Shown piece by piece: positions 1 through 11,496 of a stretch of DNA of 33,301 nucleotides. The position numbers were made by a program, and so were the translations under genes. Within the stretch, counting starts at the first letter, position 1, and every line of letters starts with the position of its first letter. Source of the DNA: Condylostoma magnum (Eukaryota > Ciliophora > Heterotrichea > Heterotrichida > Condylostomatidae); contig CAKKTI010000235.1 of NCBI GenBank assembly GCA_920105805.1, positions 1 to 33,301 on the forward strand, read 5' to 3'. The notes below the pieces were generated by a model, which saw only the letters and a program-made list of their open reading frames with translations, ran no database searches and was not told the origin of the DNA.

Positions 1-582
1 CGAGCTCACTGGGTGCTTGGTGAGGCCTTCTACAAAAACACCTACTATTTTACTTTCACGTACTCTTAAGCCGCCGGTCGGGCGGCTGTCTGTTGGTATT
101 AAAAGGTCCTGTATTCTCTCGTTATATATTTCAAGCATGCTCACAGTCACCTCGTATGTAAGATTAGGGTTGTCATTTAGGGAAATTCTGTTAAAAATTT
201 CCTCCGAACTTATTGGAACTATTCCTCGATTTGCCCCATAGCCTATCATACTATAACTTTTACCACTACCTGTTTAGCCGTAGGCAAAAAGACAGCAGTG
301 GTAGCCTTCTCAAGCGTTTAGAAGGATTTAAGCGCCTAAGGCTTCGTAGACAAATCGTTAATCAGCGTATTTCTCGTTATCAGATTATAAATAGCCGTCC
401 TCACGCTCTGTGAATTAATCGTGGGACCAGAAGGAGTAGTCAAAACCAAAGTCTCGAGGAGTACCTGTTCTTGTGTCTACTAAGGTTGTTGTTGTTTCGT
501 TCATTTAGACGCAAAGCTTTGCGCCCATATCTCTCTCTCTTTGATTAAAGGGTCTTACTCTTACTGCAACTTTTACACTCAT
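1..582 (-). CDS. Kinesin-3 (KIF1-like) motor domain, C-terminus outside window
   Basis: Microtubule motor ATPase; kinesin-3 members carry vesicles and ciliary cargo. The 194 visible residues start at MSVKVAVRVRPF, the typical kinesin-3 N-terminus, and include FDYSFWSHD, NAWEGYHCCLFAYGQ, the P-loop GQTGSGKS (about residues 102-109), EEIFNRI, SMLEIYNE and the VRES..GVFVEGLTKHPV stretch. FDYSFWSHD and the NAWEGYHC block are kinesin-3 signatures. Switch I, switch II and the tail lie beyond the window edge. The P-loop Gln is encoded by TAA (274-276 on the reverse strand) and the Trp of NAWEG by TGA (310-312), so the gene is unreadable with the standard code. No intron is needed. The ATG is the first in frame before the beta-1 strand. 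Confidence 0.93.
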
Positions 583-1029
583 TTTTTATTATAGTTAACT
601 AAACGGGTATTCTTTATCAAATGGAGTCTAGCATTAAACCTAAGATGTCCTTATTTTAATCTGAAATGGAATGTACTTATGTATTGATTAAAGAGTATAA
701 TTGTATGCATATTTAAGTACTGAATTTATGTAATTTAGATGCAGAGTATCTTTCCTAACTTTATATGGGCAAACTACTATATGCAGTAGTTTTATGTCAA
801 AATTCATCTTTTCTCTATAAATTTAACATTCCTACTTCTAAATTTATTAATTACACCACATTTTAAATTATCAGCAATAATCCCAGCTGTATACCTATAG
901 CATTTTCCATTAAACTTACCTTAAAGAAAACCCCATAATAAAAGCAATAAAGCCTTACTATATCATCATATTTAAAGCATATCATTTTTTGAATATTCCT
1001 CAATAATAAATATGAGAAAGTTGTAAACC
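583..1029. other. Intergenic region between divergent genes
   Basis: AT-rich stretch between the start of the minus-strand kinesin and the plus-strand gene that begins near 1030. It presumably holds both promoters. I see no conserved coding segment, RNA gene or repeat. Confidence 0.5.
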
Positions 1030-2049
1030 ATGAAAAAATCATGTTCCTAAGGCCTTCTTGAGTAGAATCCCCTTAAAGTCCCTACTTCCAAGACCCCAAA
1101 GCGGAAGAGTAAGAATTTAATAAATTCATTGACTAAAACCTTAAGACTAAGCTCAACTGAAACTCGAAAATCAAACAAATTAAAGCGTAGGAATCCTCCT
1201 ACTTCAGCTCGTTGCTAATTTTATACAAGATTTCCAAGTAAAATTCAATACGAGTGTTTTGTAATGAAAATCTAGAAATTAGTGAATGATAGACGCAAGT
1301 ATGCATTAAATTTCCTTAAAAAGAAGTAAGAGCCAATAGAAGCAATGTTACGAAGAGTTCTTGAAGAATACTTGGTAAAAGATGCAATAAACTCTCAATA
1401 CCAATGCCCAAACTGCGGCTTTTGTAATTAAAAATCTGGGAATTAGTAGGTTCTATTGTCTAAACTACGATTATTAATATAATAAACCGAAGAATCATTG
1501 TCAACGTCTTAGTCATTGCCTAGAAACAAGCAGGATGAGTTTCCTAGCTTTCTGGATAAAAGATCATCAAGGTTAGATTTGGTTAATACGATGTAAAAGC
1601 CTCCTATTAGTCCGTTGTTCTAAAAGCGAGAGGTTTCCTTTGACTAAGGAGAAATTTTGTTAAATAGATCGAATTAAGAAAGTAAAAGAAGAAGTGCTAT
1701 AAAGGCACCTAGACTTAATATGACAGAGATGATGAGTGTTAGAAGAGATAATAAAGGAGAAAGGGCTTTGAGTAGAATAAACAGTGGAGTAATTAGAATC
1801 GACGCTTAAATCAAGCAAAGGTTATAGAGAGGGTTTGACCTTATTTTGTTATCGAGGAAAAGTAAAGATGATAAAATTGATTTAACCTTTGAGTATAGCA
1901 TTGAAGTTGATAAAGATCAGAATATAGAAAAACTTAAAGATTTTTCACTCTACAACCAGCTTGATATAAGCTTAATAGAGAAAGCGGAATTAAAACCTCT
2001 CGATGATTCTCTGACATGCGAGGAAGACTTAGTGAGTATTAAACTTTAA
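1030..2049 (+). CDS. Unrecognised basic protein, about 339 aa
   Basis: Not assigned to a family. With TAA/TAG read as Gln the frame is continuous from ATG 1030; an in-frame ATG at 1012 is an alternative start. The N-terminus is rich in Lys, Arg and Ser. The middle has a helical stretch (AMLRRVLEEYLVKDA) followed by a small Cys cluster CPNCGFC, which might bind zinc. The last third, from LLSRKSKDDKIDLTFEYSIE, has balanced acidic and basic residues and is the most protein-like part. The end is ambiguous: TAA at 2047-2049 is taken as stop, a second TAA follows at 2065-2067. It converges with the eIF4G-type gene, whose stop lies only 18 bp beyond the chosen end. Confidence 0.6.
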
Positions 2050-2067
2050 TCAAATTTTAATAATTAA

Positions 2068-3264
2068 TCATGAGAAATTCTGTATTCTATGTAGAAGGAA
2101 CTACTTTTCTAGCAGTATGTTTTAGCTTCAAAGCTCCTCTACTATATACCGAATAAATCTTAAGGCATGGGGTGCGTCTAGCAGTATTTAACTCAAATCC
2201 CTAATGACTTTAATAATTCCAGTTTCTAGTCTCTGCGGGTTTATTAGATCCCCTGCTTACCTTAGCAAATTACATAAAGTTTTAAACGAATTCTCCTCAT
2301 TTTGCTCCAGTAAAGAGTGATTTATCATATAGTGAATTATATTGGATTGAGATATTTGATCATCAATCAAAGCTTTGATACTATCAATACAGTGATCTAT
2401 ATCAACATCACCGTTTAAATGTCGTATAATATCTCTAATGTTTTCTTTGTCTTGATTTTCCAAATTTCTCTTAAGAATTGAGCGGGGAGCTGGAGATGAT
2501 GTACTTTTTGTTAGTTCCTATGTAGTGAATTTGACTTTTGTACTACAACGGAATTGTGGTAAGTGGTGAGATGTTATTGGATTTGTTTCTTTATGCATTA
2601 AATCCTATAAGAGAGCTACTGTATTCTCTACCAGCATTTCTATTCTGTGAGAATTTATCTACGTTGATTGTATACCACTTAATTGTGTTTAATACTGCTA
2701 TAGTTTACCTATACTATTTACAAATTATGAGCCATGATAACTTATAGTATGACATGCTTGCTCTATTGACCTACTACATATATTTTCTGGTTGTAGTAGT
2801 ATGTCTAGGCATTGCAGGATATTATCCTGTTAAATCACTTAGTAATTTAATAGAAATCCATAGAAATTGATATAACTACAGAACCTATCCGAAAACCCTT
2901 CTTCTATAGAAACTTAAACCTTTTATATTATAATTTACCCAAGCAAGCTTTCTTGCTACTCCTTTAGCATGAACTCGGCTATAAGAAAACTGCATAGCTC
3001 AGCTAAAATACAGGTAAATTTTTCTAGTTAAATTGCTTTCTGAAACATCATTTCGACGAATTTTACCATTAATTCTTCTTCAAAGTTAAAATTTGATACA
3101 ATTTGGTGGCCTAGTTTGAGGACATTATCCTCTGTGAGTTTGTTCAAAATCACCCTTAATTTATTTAAAGTAGCCTGCTAGCCACTTGCTCCTCTAAATT
3201 TAGGTCGACGTTCAATAGATTCATTAGAAGGTTAGTTTATTTGGTTTGGTTAGGGAGAGGCCAT
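2068..3264 (-). CDS. Compact eIF4G-type translation factor (MIF4G + MA3)
   Basis: Predicted scaffold of cap-dependent translation initiation: MIF4G domains bind eIF4A, and MA3 domains bind eIF4A or related partners. The 398-residue protein opens with a short polar N-terminus (MASPQPNQINQPSN), then a MIF4G domain from about residue 33 (LNKLRVILNKLTEDN, LMVKFVEMMFQKAI, ILAELCSFL), its second half with NSIGKL and HRIEMLVENTVALLQD, then an MA3 domain from about 275 to 385 (IDSIKALIDD, INPQRLETGIIKVIRDL, LLDAPHALRFIRYIVEEL). It is far shorter than animal eIF4G and resembles plant eIFiso4G in layout. No convincing eIF4E-binding motif outside the domains was seen. The stop is TGA at 2068-2070. A membrane-protein-like reading of the opposite strand near 2500-2900 is a shadow. 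Confidence 0.82.
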
Positions 3265-3765
3265 TAAAGTAAGTAGAGAGAGGGGTTAATTTTCGACGTT
3301 CTAAGCTATATCTGGGGAATGCAAAATTGTTTAAATTGACATTTTTAATTATTTGGGTTTATCCATTCAAAGGATTTGTTGTAGTTCTATATAAAAATTA
3401 AGAAGTAATATGGATGCTTTCACTATGTTAATATTTTTTAATAGTCTGTAGATTTACTACTTTTTCTAGTCATTTATTGGTGTATATGGTGTCACCATTA
3501 AGAAAATAGAGTTTGCATATACATTAGGTTATTATTTGGTATATATAATAAAGAAGGAATATAAAAACTATGCAATACTCTTGTTATTTAGGAAAGATAT
3601 TTGCTTTAGGGATTTATATTGAATTAAGTGAAAATCAGTATAATTAATATAGCTAATACCTCCTTATATTTAAAAACAAGCATCTTTATTAATTCTCAAT
3701 ACAGATTATACAGACTTTTGTTAGCCTTAATTTATCCAACCTCCATAATTATTAATAAGAATTGT
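3265..3765. other. Intergenic region between divergent genes
   Basis: AT-rich, about 500 bp, between the eIF4G-type start and the next plus-strand start. No recognisable coding, RNA or repeat feature; likely holds two promoters. Confidence 0.5.
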
Positions 3766-4548
3766 ATGTTATCTTAATTCTCAAAATCATATGACTATGC
3801 AGCTTCCTCACCAGCCTAATCTCCCAAATCTTCCAAAGATATAGACAAATTAGTATCTGAATGTGATAAATTAAGAAAAAGTTTACATACCAGCTATAAA
3901 AAGACTTCAAATCGACTAAATAGGAAACAAAGGCAGCTTAAGGGATTGAAAACAAACATTGACTCAGCAATTCAGGGTAAAAACTTTGAATAACTAATGA
4001 TAAGATAGCGTTTTAAATAGCAAACTCTCCAGAAAAAGCAATAAGATCCTGATTTAGCTGAGTCATTACACATAGTGAGCTCAGTTCTCCTTAATAAGCG
4101 TTAAAAGATTAACTTTTCCAGAAAGCATTTTGATGATTGTAATGTGACTAACCTAATGAAGTATAATAAACGTTAATTTGGTGAAGCTTTCTCAAAAGAC
4201 TTAGTAACTTATTAGTAGTAAAAGCCTTTTGATACTTAAAGACCTAAAAGAATACTATAAACTGCAAATCCAAATTTAGGAAGGAGTTTTAAGGATAAAA
4301 TTAATTAAATGAGTGATCTCAACCAATATATACTAAAAACTATAATACAAAAGAAGCCTAATTTTGAATAAAAGATATTAGAAAATACAATGATGGAGAA
4401 GTACTAGTAATAAAGGAAATAAAGGCCTATAAGGAGGCGGTTTAAATCTAAGAAAGCTACCACGGCTTACGAGTAATTATTAAAAGACTAGGTGCAAACT
4501 AGATTACTTATGGGTAACAGCCACCGCAAATCTCTATTAAACAGATAG
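3766..4548 (+). CDS. Unrecognised basic protein, about 260 aa
   Basis: No family recognised. The frame opens with MLSQFSKSYDYAASSPAQ, a low-complexity Ser/Ala/Pro leader, then a probable coiled coil (KDIDKLVSECDKLRKSLH and RLNRKQRQLKGLK), then a Lys/Arg/Gln-rich body ending near KKATTAYEQLLKDQVQTR. Many Gln residues are TAA or TAG. A segment at 4203-4217 starts GT and ends AG and is 15 bp long, so it could be an in-frame intron; this is not certain. The end is TAG at 4546-4548 or TAA at 4555-4557. The TBC Rab-GAP starts about 100 bp downstream on the same strand. Confidence 0.6.
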
Positions 4549-4649
4549 ATAAATTAATACTTCAAACAACATCATTCCATAATAAACATCTAATCTTTTA
4601 TCTAAACTCTTCTTCTATACAAATTTCCCTTAATCCCAAATAATCTTAA

Positions 4650-5693
4650 ATGTCTACTCGCAAAAGCGAAGAAATATTATCAACAGTAGAGAACTCTCCC
4701 ATCCCTCAACGAATCCGAGGCTCCCTGCCACCCTAACCTTCAGAATAATCCCACTACATCCAATGCAACTGCAACATATTACACAAAAATTTCTTTACTC
4801 GTCCTTTTTGAAGTCTTACGAATAAGTGGTAAACATAATCCTGTCGAAAATCGTAAAACTGGCTGTAAAGATTAAAGGTTCCTCCAGGCTCCTAAACATT
4901 ATACCAGGAAATCCTGGACGCAGACTATGAACTAAATTATTTACGAGACAGTCAAATTCAAATAGAAAAAGATATAGGAAGAACTTATCCGGATTACTCT
5001 TATTTCTAGGATGAATAGCCTGGGCAGCAGGCACTTAGGAATATATTAACAGCCTATTGCAAGTATGATCCTTAAATTGGATATGTACAAGGAATGAACT
5101 TTATAGCGGCCTCTTTGTTATGACATGCCACTGAGTCTGATGCGTTTTGACTATTTGTAGGGTTAATGGAGGAATTGGAGATGAGGGATAATTACTTACC
5201 AAATCTACCAGGACTAGAAAAGCATTGCTAGATTATTCACTTACTTATGTTTGAGCATTTGCCAGAACTACATTAACTGTTTGCTGATCACTCTATAAGT
5301 GTGCAAATGTTTGCGACGGAGTGGTGCTTTACCATCTTTGGAAGTATTATTCCAGTTGTATTTATGGAAAGTATTATTGACGGTTTCTTTAAATGCGGGT
5401 GAAGCTTTTTTTACAAACTGATTTTGGTTATTTTATAAAGGCTTGAAAGTAAATTAGTCACTATGAACAACACTGCTGATATTTTATCTCCGTTTAAAGC
5501 GTGTCAAAGGTCGTAAAAGTAATGGAAGTTGTTTATGAAAGAGCTGTAAAAAGGAAGGGAAGATTTGAATTGAAAGAAACTGGCTAAAGAAGCTTAGGAT
5601 TTGGAGATTGATGAAGGAATGGTTTAAAATCTGCATTTTAATTTCAACCCGGATAAATCAACGTTTAATTATATGAAGCACGATAAAAACTGA
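4650..5693 (+). CDS. TBC-domain Rab GTPase-activating protein
   Basis: Stimulates GTP hydrolysis by a Rab GTPase and so ends a membrane-traffic step. The 347-residue protein is little more than the TBC domain. Both catalytic fingers are present: the arginine finger in IEKDIGR (Arg111, IxxDxxR motif) and the glutamine finger in YVQGMN (Gln147, YxQ motif), so it should be an active GAP. Other family blocks are LRNILTAYCKYDP, MNFIAASLL, FMESIIDGFF and FYKLILVIL. Several Trp residues of the domain (SLLWHATES, AFWLFV, CGWSFF) are encoded by TGA. The start gives a short 100-residue N-terminal region with no other domain. The stop is TGA, 65 bp from the end of the convergent coiled-coil gene. Confidence 0.9.
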
Positions 5694-5758
5694 TGTATTA
5701 AAATAGAATTTTTGCTTTTGAAAGTTATAATAAAATGGTCGTAACAATAAACAAAAAT

Positions 5759-7067
5759 TCACTTATTCAACTATAAACCTATGTCTATATCTGATATCTG
5801 AAATGAATTGTCAACTTGTGTTATATTCGACAGATTAAGTTGATTTAGCGATTTACAGTCTTAATTTCTTATTCCCAGCACGTTTTTATTTACAGATCTA
5901 CTTCTGATACTTTCAACGTCTTTCTTTAATGTATCAGTAAGTGTGTTTTCATCAATCAGTTTGTTCTTAGCCTTTAGCAGTCTTCCAATTAAATGATTAA
6001 TCTCCTTTTTTAGCTCCCCTTCGTCTCCTAGCCTCATAGACTGGTTTTAAATAGATCTCTCCTATTTAAGTTCCATCATTACATTAGTCAATTCATTTTA
6101 AGTCTCAGATTTCTACTAATCCAACTTTTACAGTTAATTTTTAAGTCTATATATCTTTTTACAATAATCTTAAGAATCGTCACTTATTAGTCTATTCTCA
6201 GCCCTTCTCACAGTTGTTCCCTCGCTACTAGTTTTAATCATACTGTTGGGAGTACTAGCGATTTTAACCTTTGTAGGAATTCTTTACTTACGAGTATTTT
6301 AAATCCTTTTGAATTCTCTGCGCATTTCACCGAGCATCCTATCCTTAGTGCTTAATTGCTCTCTTAATAACTTCTCAGTATCCTTGGCCTGGGAAACTGA
6401 GGCTTTTAAGTCATTTATTTCTTCACGATTACTGTAAAATGAGCTTAGATCTAATTTCCTTACTTATTTCGATAGTTTTGCATTTTCCGACATCAGTTAT
6501 TACCTATAGGCTCTTTCTGACTTAAGTCTGTCTTATAAACCGACTATTTGATCTTATAAGCTCTATACTTCTTTTTAGAACTTTTACTCTATTTCTTATA
6601 ATTATCTATCTTTATCGTACTAGAACAATGATTAGTTCTCATTTTAGCTTCGTATATAGTTCTCTTTTGTTTCGATTTGCTATTCATAGTCAAAAATCTG
6701 CATTTCTAGTTACTAGATTTAATTCTTCAATTACATCTTGTCAGCCTCATTAGAAATTTTTAATTATTTTATATCTAATGACGCCTATTAGACTTCTTAG
6801 CTTAAGCGGCTACGCTCTTTTTCAAATTTAGTTGCAGCTTACTTTAATTCTTTAGCCTGCTGTTGATTTGTCTTTTCTAATTCGGATAAGGTTTGTTCCT
6901 ATTTTAAAAATTACATGAAGAGGATTTCTATCAGTTTTGTTTAATGCCTCCATTAAGGAATCATTTATTTTCTATAAATTTCTTTCACGTAATAAAGCAT
7001 CCTCTAGTTGTAGGTTGAGGAATTCTACTTACTAGGTTAAATATGCTTCTTAGTCTTGCATAGACAT
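5759..7067 (-). CDS. Long coiled-coil protein, about 430 aa, one 16-bp intron
   Basis: Predicted structural or cytoskeletal protein; no specific family recognised. Exon 1 (6915-7067) encodes 51 residues beginning MSMQDQEAYLTQQVEF. A 16-bp GT..AG intron at 6899-6914 restores the frame into exon 2 (5759-6898). Almost the whole protein has heptad-like patterning with Glu/Lys/Gln and Leu/Ile (ALLRERNLQKIND, EQTLSELEKTNQQQ, KLLREQLSTKDRMLGEM, LIGRLLKAKNKLIDEN), broken by a Ser/Thr-rich hinge (KIASTPNSMIKTSSEG). Dozens of Gln are TAA or TAG. The end is uncertain: TAA at 5861-5863 or TGA at 5759-5761; the later one is chosen because the reading between them still looks coding (NQLNLSNITQVDNSFQ). Confidence 0.78.
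6899..6914 (-). other. 16-bp spliceosomal intron in the coiled-coil gene
   Basis: On the coding strand it reads gtaatttttaaaatag. Its removal is required to join the exon 1 frame (ending RNPLH) to the coiled-coil frame of exon 2 (starting EQTLSELE). Length and GT..AG ends match the other tiny introns here. Confidence 0.85.
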
Positions 7068-7226
7068 TTTATTTAACGAAATATTATAAAATCGTATGTA
7101 ATAAAAGTGCGTTATATGAGAGTTTATTTTATAGTATTGTTTATTTAAACTTTAAGAAATGAAGTCGGAAATGATAAAATCTGAATTATTTTTTGAATAA
7201 ATACGGTATTTGAGATTGATACAAAT

Positions 7227-7712
7227 ATGGAGGAAAGATCATAATTAGTATGCCCTTATCCGACCTGCTATAGGTCCTACTCCTCTCAGTACTCCCTTTA
7301 AAGACATATTAACTTTGTACATTTGTAAACAGGAGGATTTTAGTGCAGATTTTGCAATGTGAAATTAATCTGCTAATAGAATCTTAAAGACCACGAAAAT
7401 CTGCATACAGGGAATCAAATGTTTTTCTGTACATAGGAAGGTTGTGGGAAATCATTTAGGTAAAGGTCTCAGTTATCAGTGCATTAAAGATCGCATAGGA
7501 ATTACCCCTAAATACCAAATACAATTAAATATTTTGTAGACTTAAAACTAACCGAATTAAGCTACTAAAACGCTTTACAAACTATTTATTAAAAATAGAA
7601 AAAACAAGATCAACCAGTTGAAAGACTAAATAATCTTATTAGTCCTCAATAAAGAGATCGGACTATCGAGAAACTCCCAATTTTGAACATCTTACTTAAA
7701 AGAACTAGTTAG
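7227..7712 (+). CDS. Three-finger C2H2 zinc-finger protein
   Basis: Likely nucleic-acid-binding protein, possibly a transcription factor. The 161-residue protein has three C2H2 fingers in its first 90 residues: C9/C14/H27/H32, C40/C43/H56/H60 and C68/C73/H86/H90, with an HTGNQ linker before finger 3 that resembles the TGEKP linker. Finger 3 (CTQEGCGKSF) is the most typical. The remaining 70 residues are polar with no domain seen. The finger spacing is only right if TAA/TAG are Gln. It ends with TAG immediately followed by TAA (7710-7715). The EF-hand-WD40 gene begins about 40 bp downstream on the same strand. Confidence 0.88.
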
Positions 7713-7752
7713 TAACAATTTACCCATTTTACCATGTTTCTTATTATAATAT

Positions 7753-10700
7753 ATGCAAAATTCACCTAGAACACAGTATCAGCATAAATTGAGCTATGGT
7801 AAGTTAAAATCAGAGGAAAAATTACTAACAGACTTGACTATGAATTTTGATCCGTTTACCATAAGTCTATTAAAACAAGAATTTGAAAACTATAACAACT
7901 CAATTAATCTTGAGTAGTTTATATCTATAATAACTAAGCATATAATGCACTGAGGAAACTAATTGCCTAAAAGAGACAAAATTTTAGTAAAACTTCTTAA
8001 TCAACTTTTTTGTGATATTGATCTTAATGGGAACAATGAATTAGAGTGGGAGGAATTCACGAATTATATAATAGACAAGGCAACGATACTTAAAAATAAT
8101 AATAATAACAGAATGGACTCTATAAAAGAGTATAAAGCAGGACCTATTTTCGAGTGTAGATTCAAAAAGTAAATTGACTACATAATTGACATAAGTTCTT
8201 TAGAAAGAATCGGAGTAGTGGAAGATTTCGGAGATACTATCTAATTTTTTAGCATAGAAAACGGTTAGTAAATAGGAAATAATTTGAAAATAGAACCGAT
8301 TCATAAGTTAGGGGTAAGATTTGACAATAAAAATGTGAAAATTTAAGGTAAAATTCGCATTTTTTACAGTATTTTTATACCAGACCCAGATATACAGGTT
8401 CTGCTTACTAGTACTAATGACGGCTATATAAGAGCGTGAATCAATAACGGTGCATTTTTCCACTCTGCGAATTTTGATGGAGGAATTCCTATTTTAGAAT
8501 CCGAGCAAGCTTAAAAGTTAATGATATGAGATGAGCAGGGCTAACAGTTATTCACGGCTTCTGATAATGGGAGTATTTATATATGAGATATCAAAGGTAA
8601 AAAAAACAAGCCAATTTGCATAATGAAAAATGGACATAGGAAAAAAGTAACAGATATTGTTTCAGTGCCAGATATGAAAATTGTGTTTAGCTGTTCATAA
8701 GACAAGTAAATAATTATGTGGGATATGATAGTATTTCAGCCACGGAGGATTTTTAGAGCCCATACAAAAGGTATTTCTAATATTTCATTTAATTAAGAGC
8801 AGAGATTACTTATATCTGCAGGATTTGATCATACTATATTTGTTTGAACTCCTTACATGGATAAACCAGTTATGACGATAGACGGACACAATGCTTCCCT
8901 TATAAAAGTCATAGCAATTCCTAATACTTCCTAAATAGTATCAATTGATATAAGTGGGTGAGTTAAGATTTGAGATATACGTAATATGCAATGTGTTTAG
9001 AGCTTTAATGTAGAAGAAAGAGTGAAATCAATGAAATTCTCTATTTCTGAGTTTATTTACATAAAAAAGTACTAACGACTAATGTTTGGAGGAAGAATGA
9101 TTATTTGTTATGACTACGATAAAACTTATTATCCATAATTCGTAGATGATTATTAACCCATCGGAGCTTATTACAGTGAGTATACTAACAAAATAGTAAC
9201 AATTACTAGTAAAAGAGCTAAGGTTTGAAGTGCTTTGACTGGATTTGCAGAAACAATTTATGCAGGGGACAAAGAAAGAGAAATTATATGCTGTTAAATT
9301 GATGATTGGCATAAAAGGATTATTATTGGAGATAACTTAGGCCATGCTTAAGTATATAACATAAAAAATGGAGTTTTGATAAAAACTCTTCAATCACATG
9401 AATAAGAAGTAATTTGTATAGAACAGTCAAGTGAATTGGAGATAATAGTTACTGCTGGGTCAGATAATCAAATAATTGTGCATGATGACTCATAACTGTC
9501 TGATACTTTTGTAAAGGGACGTGCTTTTATCCAATCTTCTATTTTAATTAAGATCAAGTTGATATCTTATTTAGGAATTGCTCTTATTGGAAGGATTGAT
9601 GGGTCCATTAATATCTGTGATATAGAAACAATGCATATTGATATCGGAAAAATTAATAGTGAATAGTCTTAGATTACAGGGTTATAAGCTATTTCTCCTT
9701 ATCCATTATTTGCAAGTTTTAATAATAATGGAAATGTGTAATTTTGAACCTTACATCCATTTCCTTATAAAAACATTTGTATTTGCACTGTAAAGAACTT
9801 TTACTTTACACGAATTGCTGCTGTTATTACTTCTATTTGAGATTAGAAGAACTGTGTTTTATATATCGGAGATGAAAGAGGATGTGTGAAGCAATTAGAT
9901 TTAAATCCACTAATAGATGATCTCGGTATTCCTAAACTCTATATGCAATGCAAGAGAAATAAGCTACTGCAGATTGTTTATAATACTGACATGCCTATTC
10001 CTCATTATTCTTCATAGAATCTTCACTTTTCTCACTAGTTAAAAATACATAATAACTGAATTAACCATATTTTCCTTATTGATAACCCTAGAACACTTAT
10101 CACATGTAGTCTTGATTTTAAGGTAAAACTAATTGATTGCACTGAAATGAAAGTAATTGGAGCTCTGTAGTAAGGGGCTGAGTAGTATAAGCAAGGTATG
10201 ATTATACAGGAAATATAATTAATACCTTGAGAGTTTTATCTTGACTTGGAGAACTTGAAACAGTAAGAAAAGGAGTTAAAGGAAAAATTAACTAAAAATG
10301 TTTAAATGCTTGCTCCATCTAGTAAAGCTAAAAACTATTAATAAGCAAACTCTTATTTTAAGAATCCTCATTATATAAGTAATTTGAGCAAAGCTTTAGA
10401 GCCAGAGCATTATTCTTAATAATATCAAGCAAATTTATAAGAAATATAACCATATAGGCCAAAAAGAGATTTTATAAGGAATCATAGTAAGAGTTAAGCT
10501 TAAAGAAGCTATATGAAGTTGAACAATACAGTAAAATACTATAAAATATCAAAAAAGTCTAATTAGAACAACGGAGAACGAAGCTATTCTAATAAAAACC
10601 AAATGTTAAAGTAATATCAAAAGTAATAGAAAGAGAAATCAAAAATGAATTTTCCCTAGCTTAGAAGATTTATGCAATAAGATAGCATTAACATGCATCA

Positions 10701-10842
10701 TCTAGTAAAACCTAAATCAGGGCTATCTCAAATATATTTAAGCATACACCCAGAAAGAAGATTAAGAAGAAAATTGAATCACTCTAATTTTAAATCAGCC
10801 CATAAATTTGCAGAGTTATTAGATAAAACTGTAATAAAATAA
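7753..10842 (+). CDS. EF-hand plus WD40-repeat protein, about 1024 aa
   Basis: Large calcium-binding beta-propeller protein resembling the WDR49/EF-hand-WD40 group, which is often ciliary. A 15-bp intron is probable at 7799-7813. Residues about 85-96 form an EF-hand loop with standard ligand spacing (DLNGNNELEWEE). From about residue 210 to 800 there are many WD40 repeats, some ending in clear WD motifs (SIYIWDIKG, IIMWDM, WVKIWDIRN) and some diverged, probably two propellers. The C-terminal 200 residues are Lys/Asn/Gln-rich and look unstructured. The Trp in several WD motifs is TGA (8584, 8845, 8959, 8971), strong evidence for TGA=Trp. The stop is taken as TAA 10840-10842; a TGA follows at 10858. 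Confidence 0.9.
7799..7813 (+). other. Probable 15-bp intron in the EF-hand-WD40 gene
   Basis: Reads gtaagttaaaatcag, with a perfect 5' splice consensus. Being a multiple of three it does not change the frame, so retention cannot be excluded from sequence alone. Confidence 0.65.
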
Positions 10843-11034
10843 GCATTTTTATCATTTTGAATAGATTTTAGCATGCATATAATGTTATACATAGGTTAGT
10901 TTATACGAAGTTTAATATTTTAACTAGTAAATATGATGTTTAACAAGGCTTATAAATACTTGATTACTTATACAAGTAAAATAGTATTAATAATTTCATT
11001 ATAACTATATAGAAAGCAATTTATCTAATACTTA

Positions 11035-11355
11035 CTAATCAATATACTACTTGCTATCTCTGGAAGCTTTGAACTCTTCATACTTAGAGTCAAACTCATT
11101 TGTTTTGCTCAATTTAATTACTACTTTAGGCTTGCTATTAGAATCATCATTTCTGTCCTCTATTAGTGATGTACTAAGGCTTTCAATTGTAGCATAGCCT
11201 AAAGTGACTAATAATTATGCAGCTCTTACTGCTACAGTGATTGCATTTCCTAATCCATGCAACTCTGCATCTCCATTAGTTTTCATTAACTCTTTGCTTT
11301 AATGTACATAATAACCTGATGTACGTAAGGAAGAAACTCTGATAGGTTCAGCCAT
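11035..11355 (-). CDS. Alba-domain nucleic-acid-binding protein
   Basis: Alba proteins bind DNA or RNA; eukaryotic members include RNase P/MRP subunits and RNA-regulatory proteins. The 106-residue protein is essentially one Alba domain: EPIRVSSLRTSGYYVHQSKELM, then the conserved loop and helix GLGNAITVAVRAAQLL, then GYATIESLSTSLIED. A Lys-rich strand (KPKVVIKLSKT) and a polar tail follow. No RGG tail is seen. The start is the first ATG. It ends with TAG followed directly by TAA (11032-11037 on the reverse strand). Confidence 0.82.
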
Positions 11356-11496
11356 TAATAAAAATGTAGGACTATACTACAATAAAGCACGACTTATACA
11401 ACACCCTTATATTCTATATATCAAATAATTAATAATACTTAACAAAATAACAAATTAAGCCTTTGCAAGGCAATTGACATAATAAACTCACAATCT

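Noticed and set aside
2-413. Plus-strand ORFs near the left edge
   Set aside because: Shadows of the minus-strand kinesin motor, which is certain from its motifs.
2496-2936. Plus-strand frame reading like a four-TM membrane protein (from MMYFLLVP)
   Set aside because: It is the reverse complement of the eIF4G-type gene, whose MIF4G and MA3 motifs are much stronger. Antisense of Gln/Asn/Lys-rich coding sequence reads as hydrophobic.
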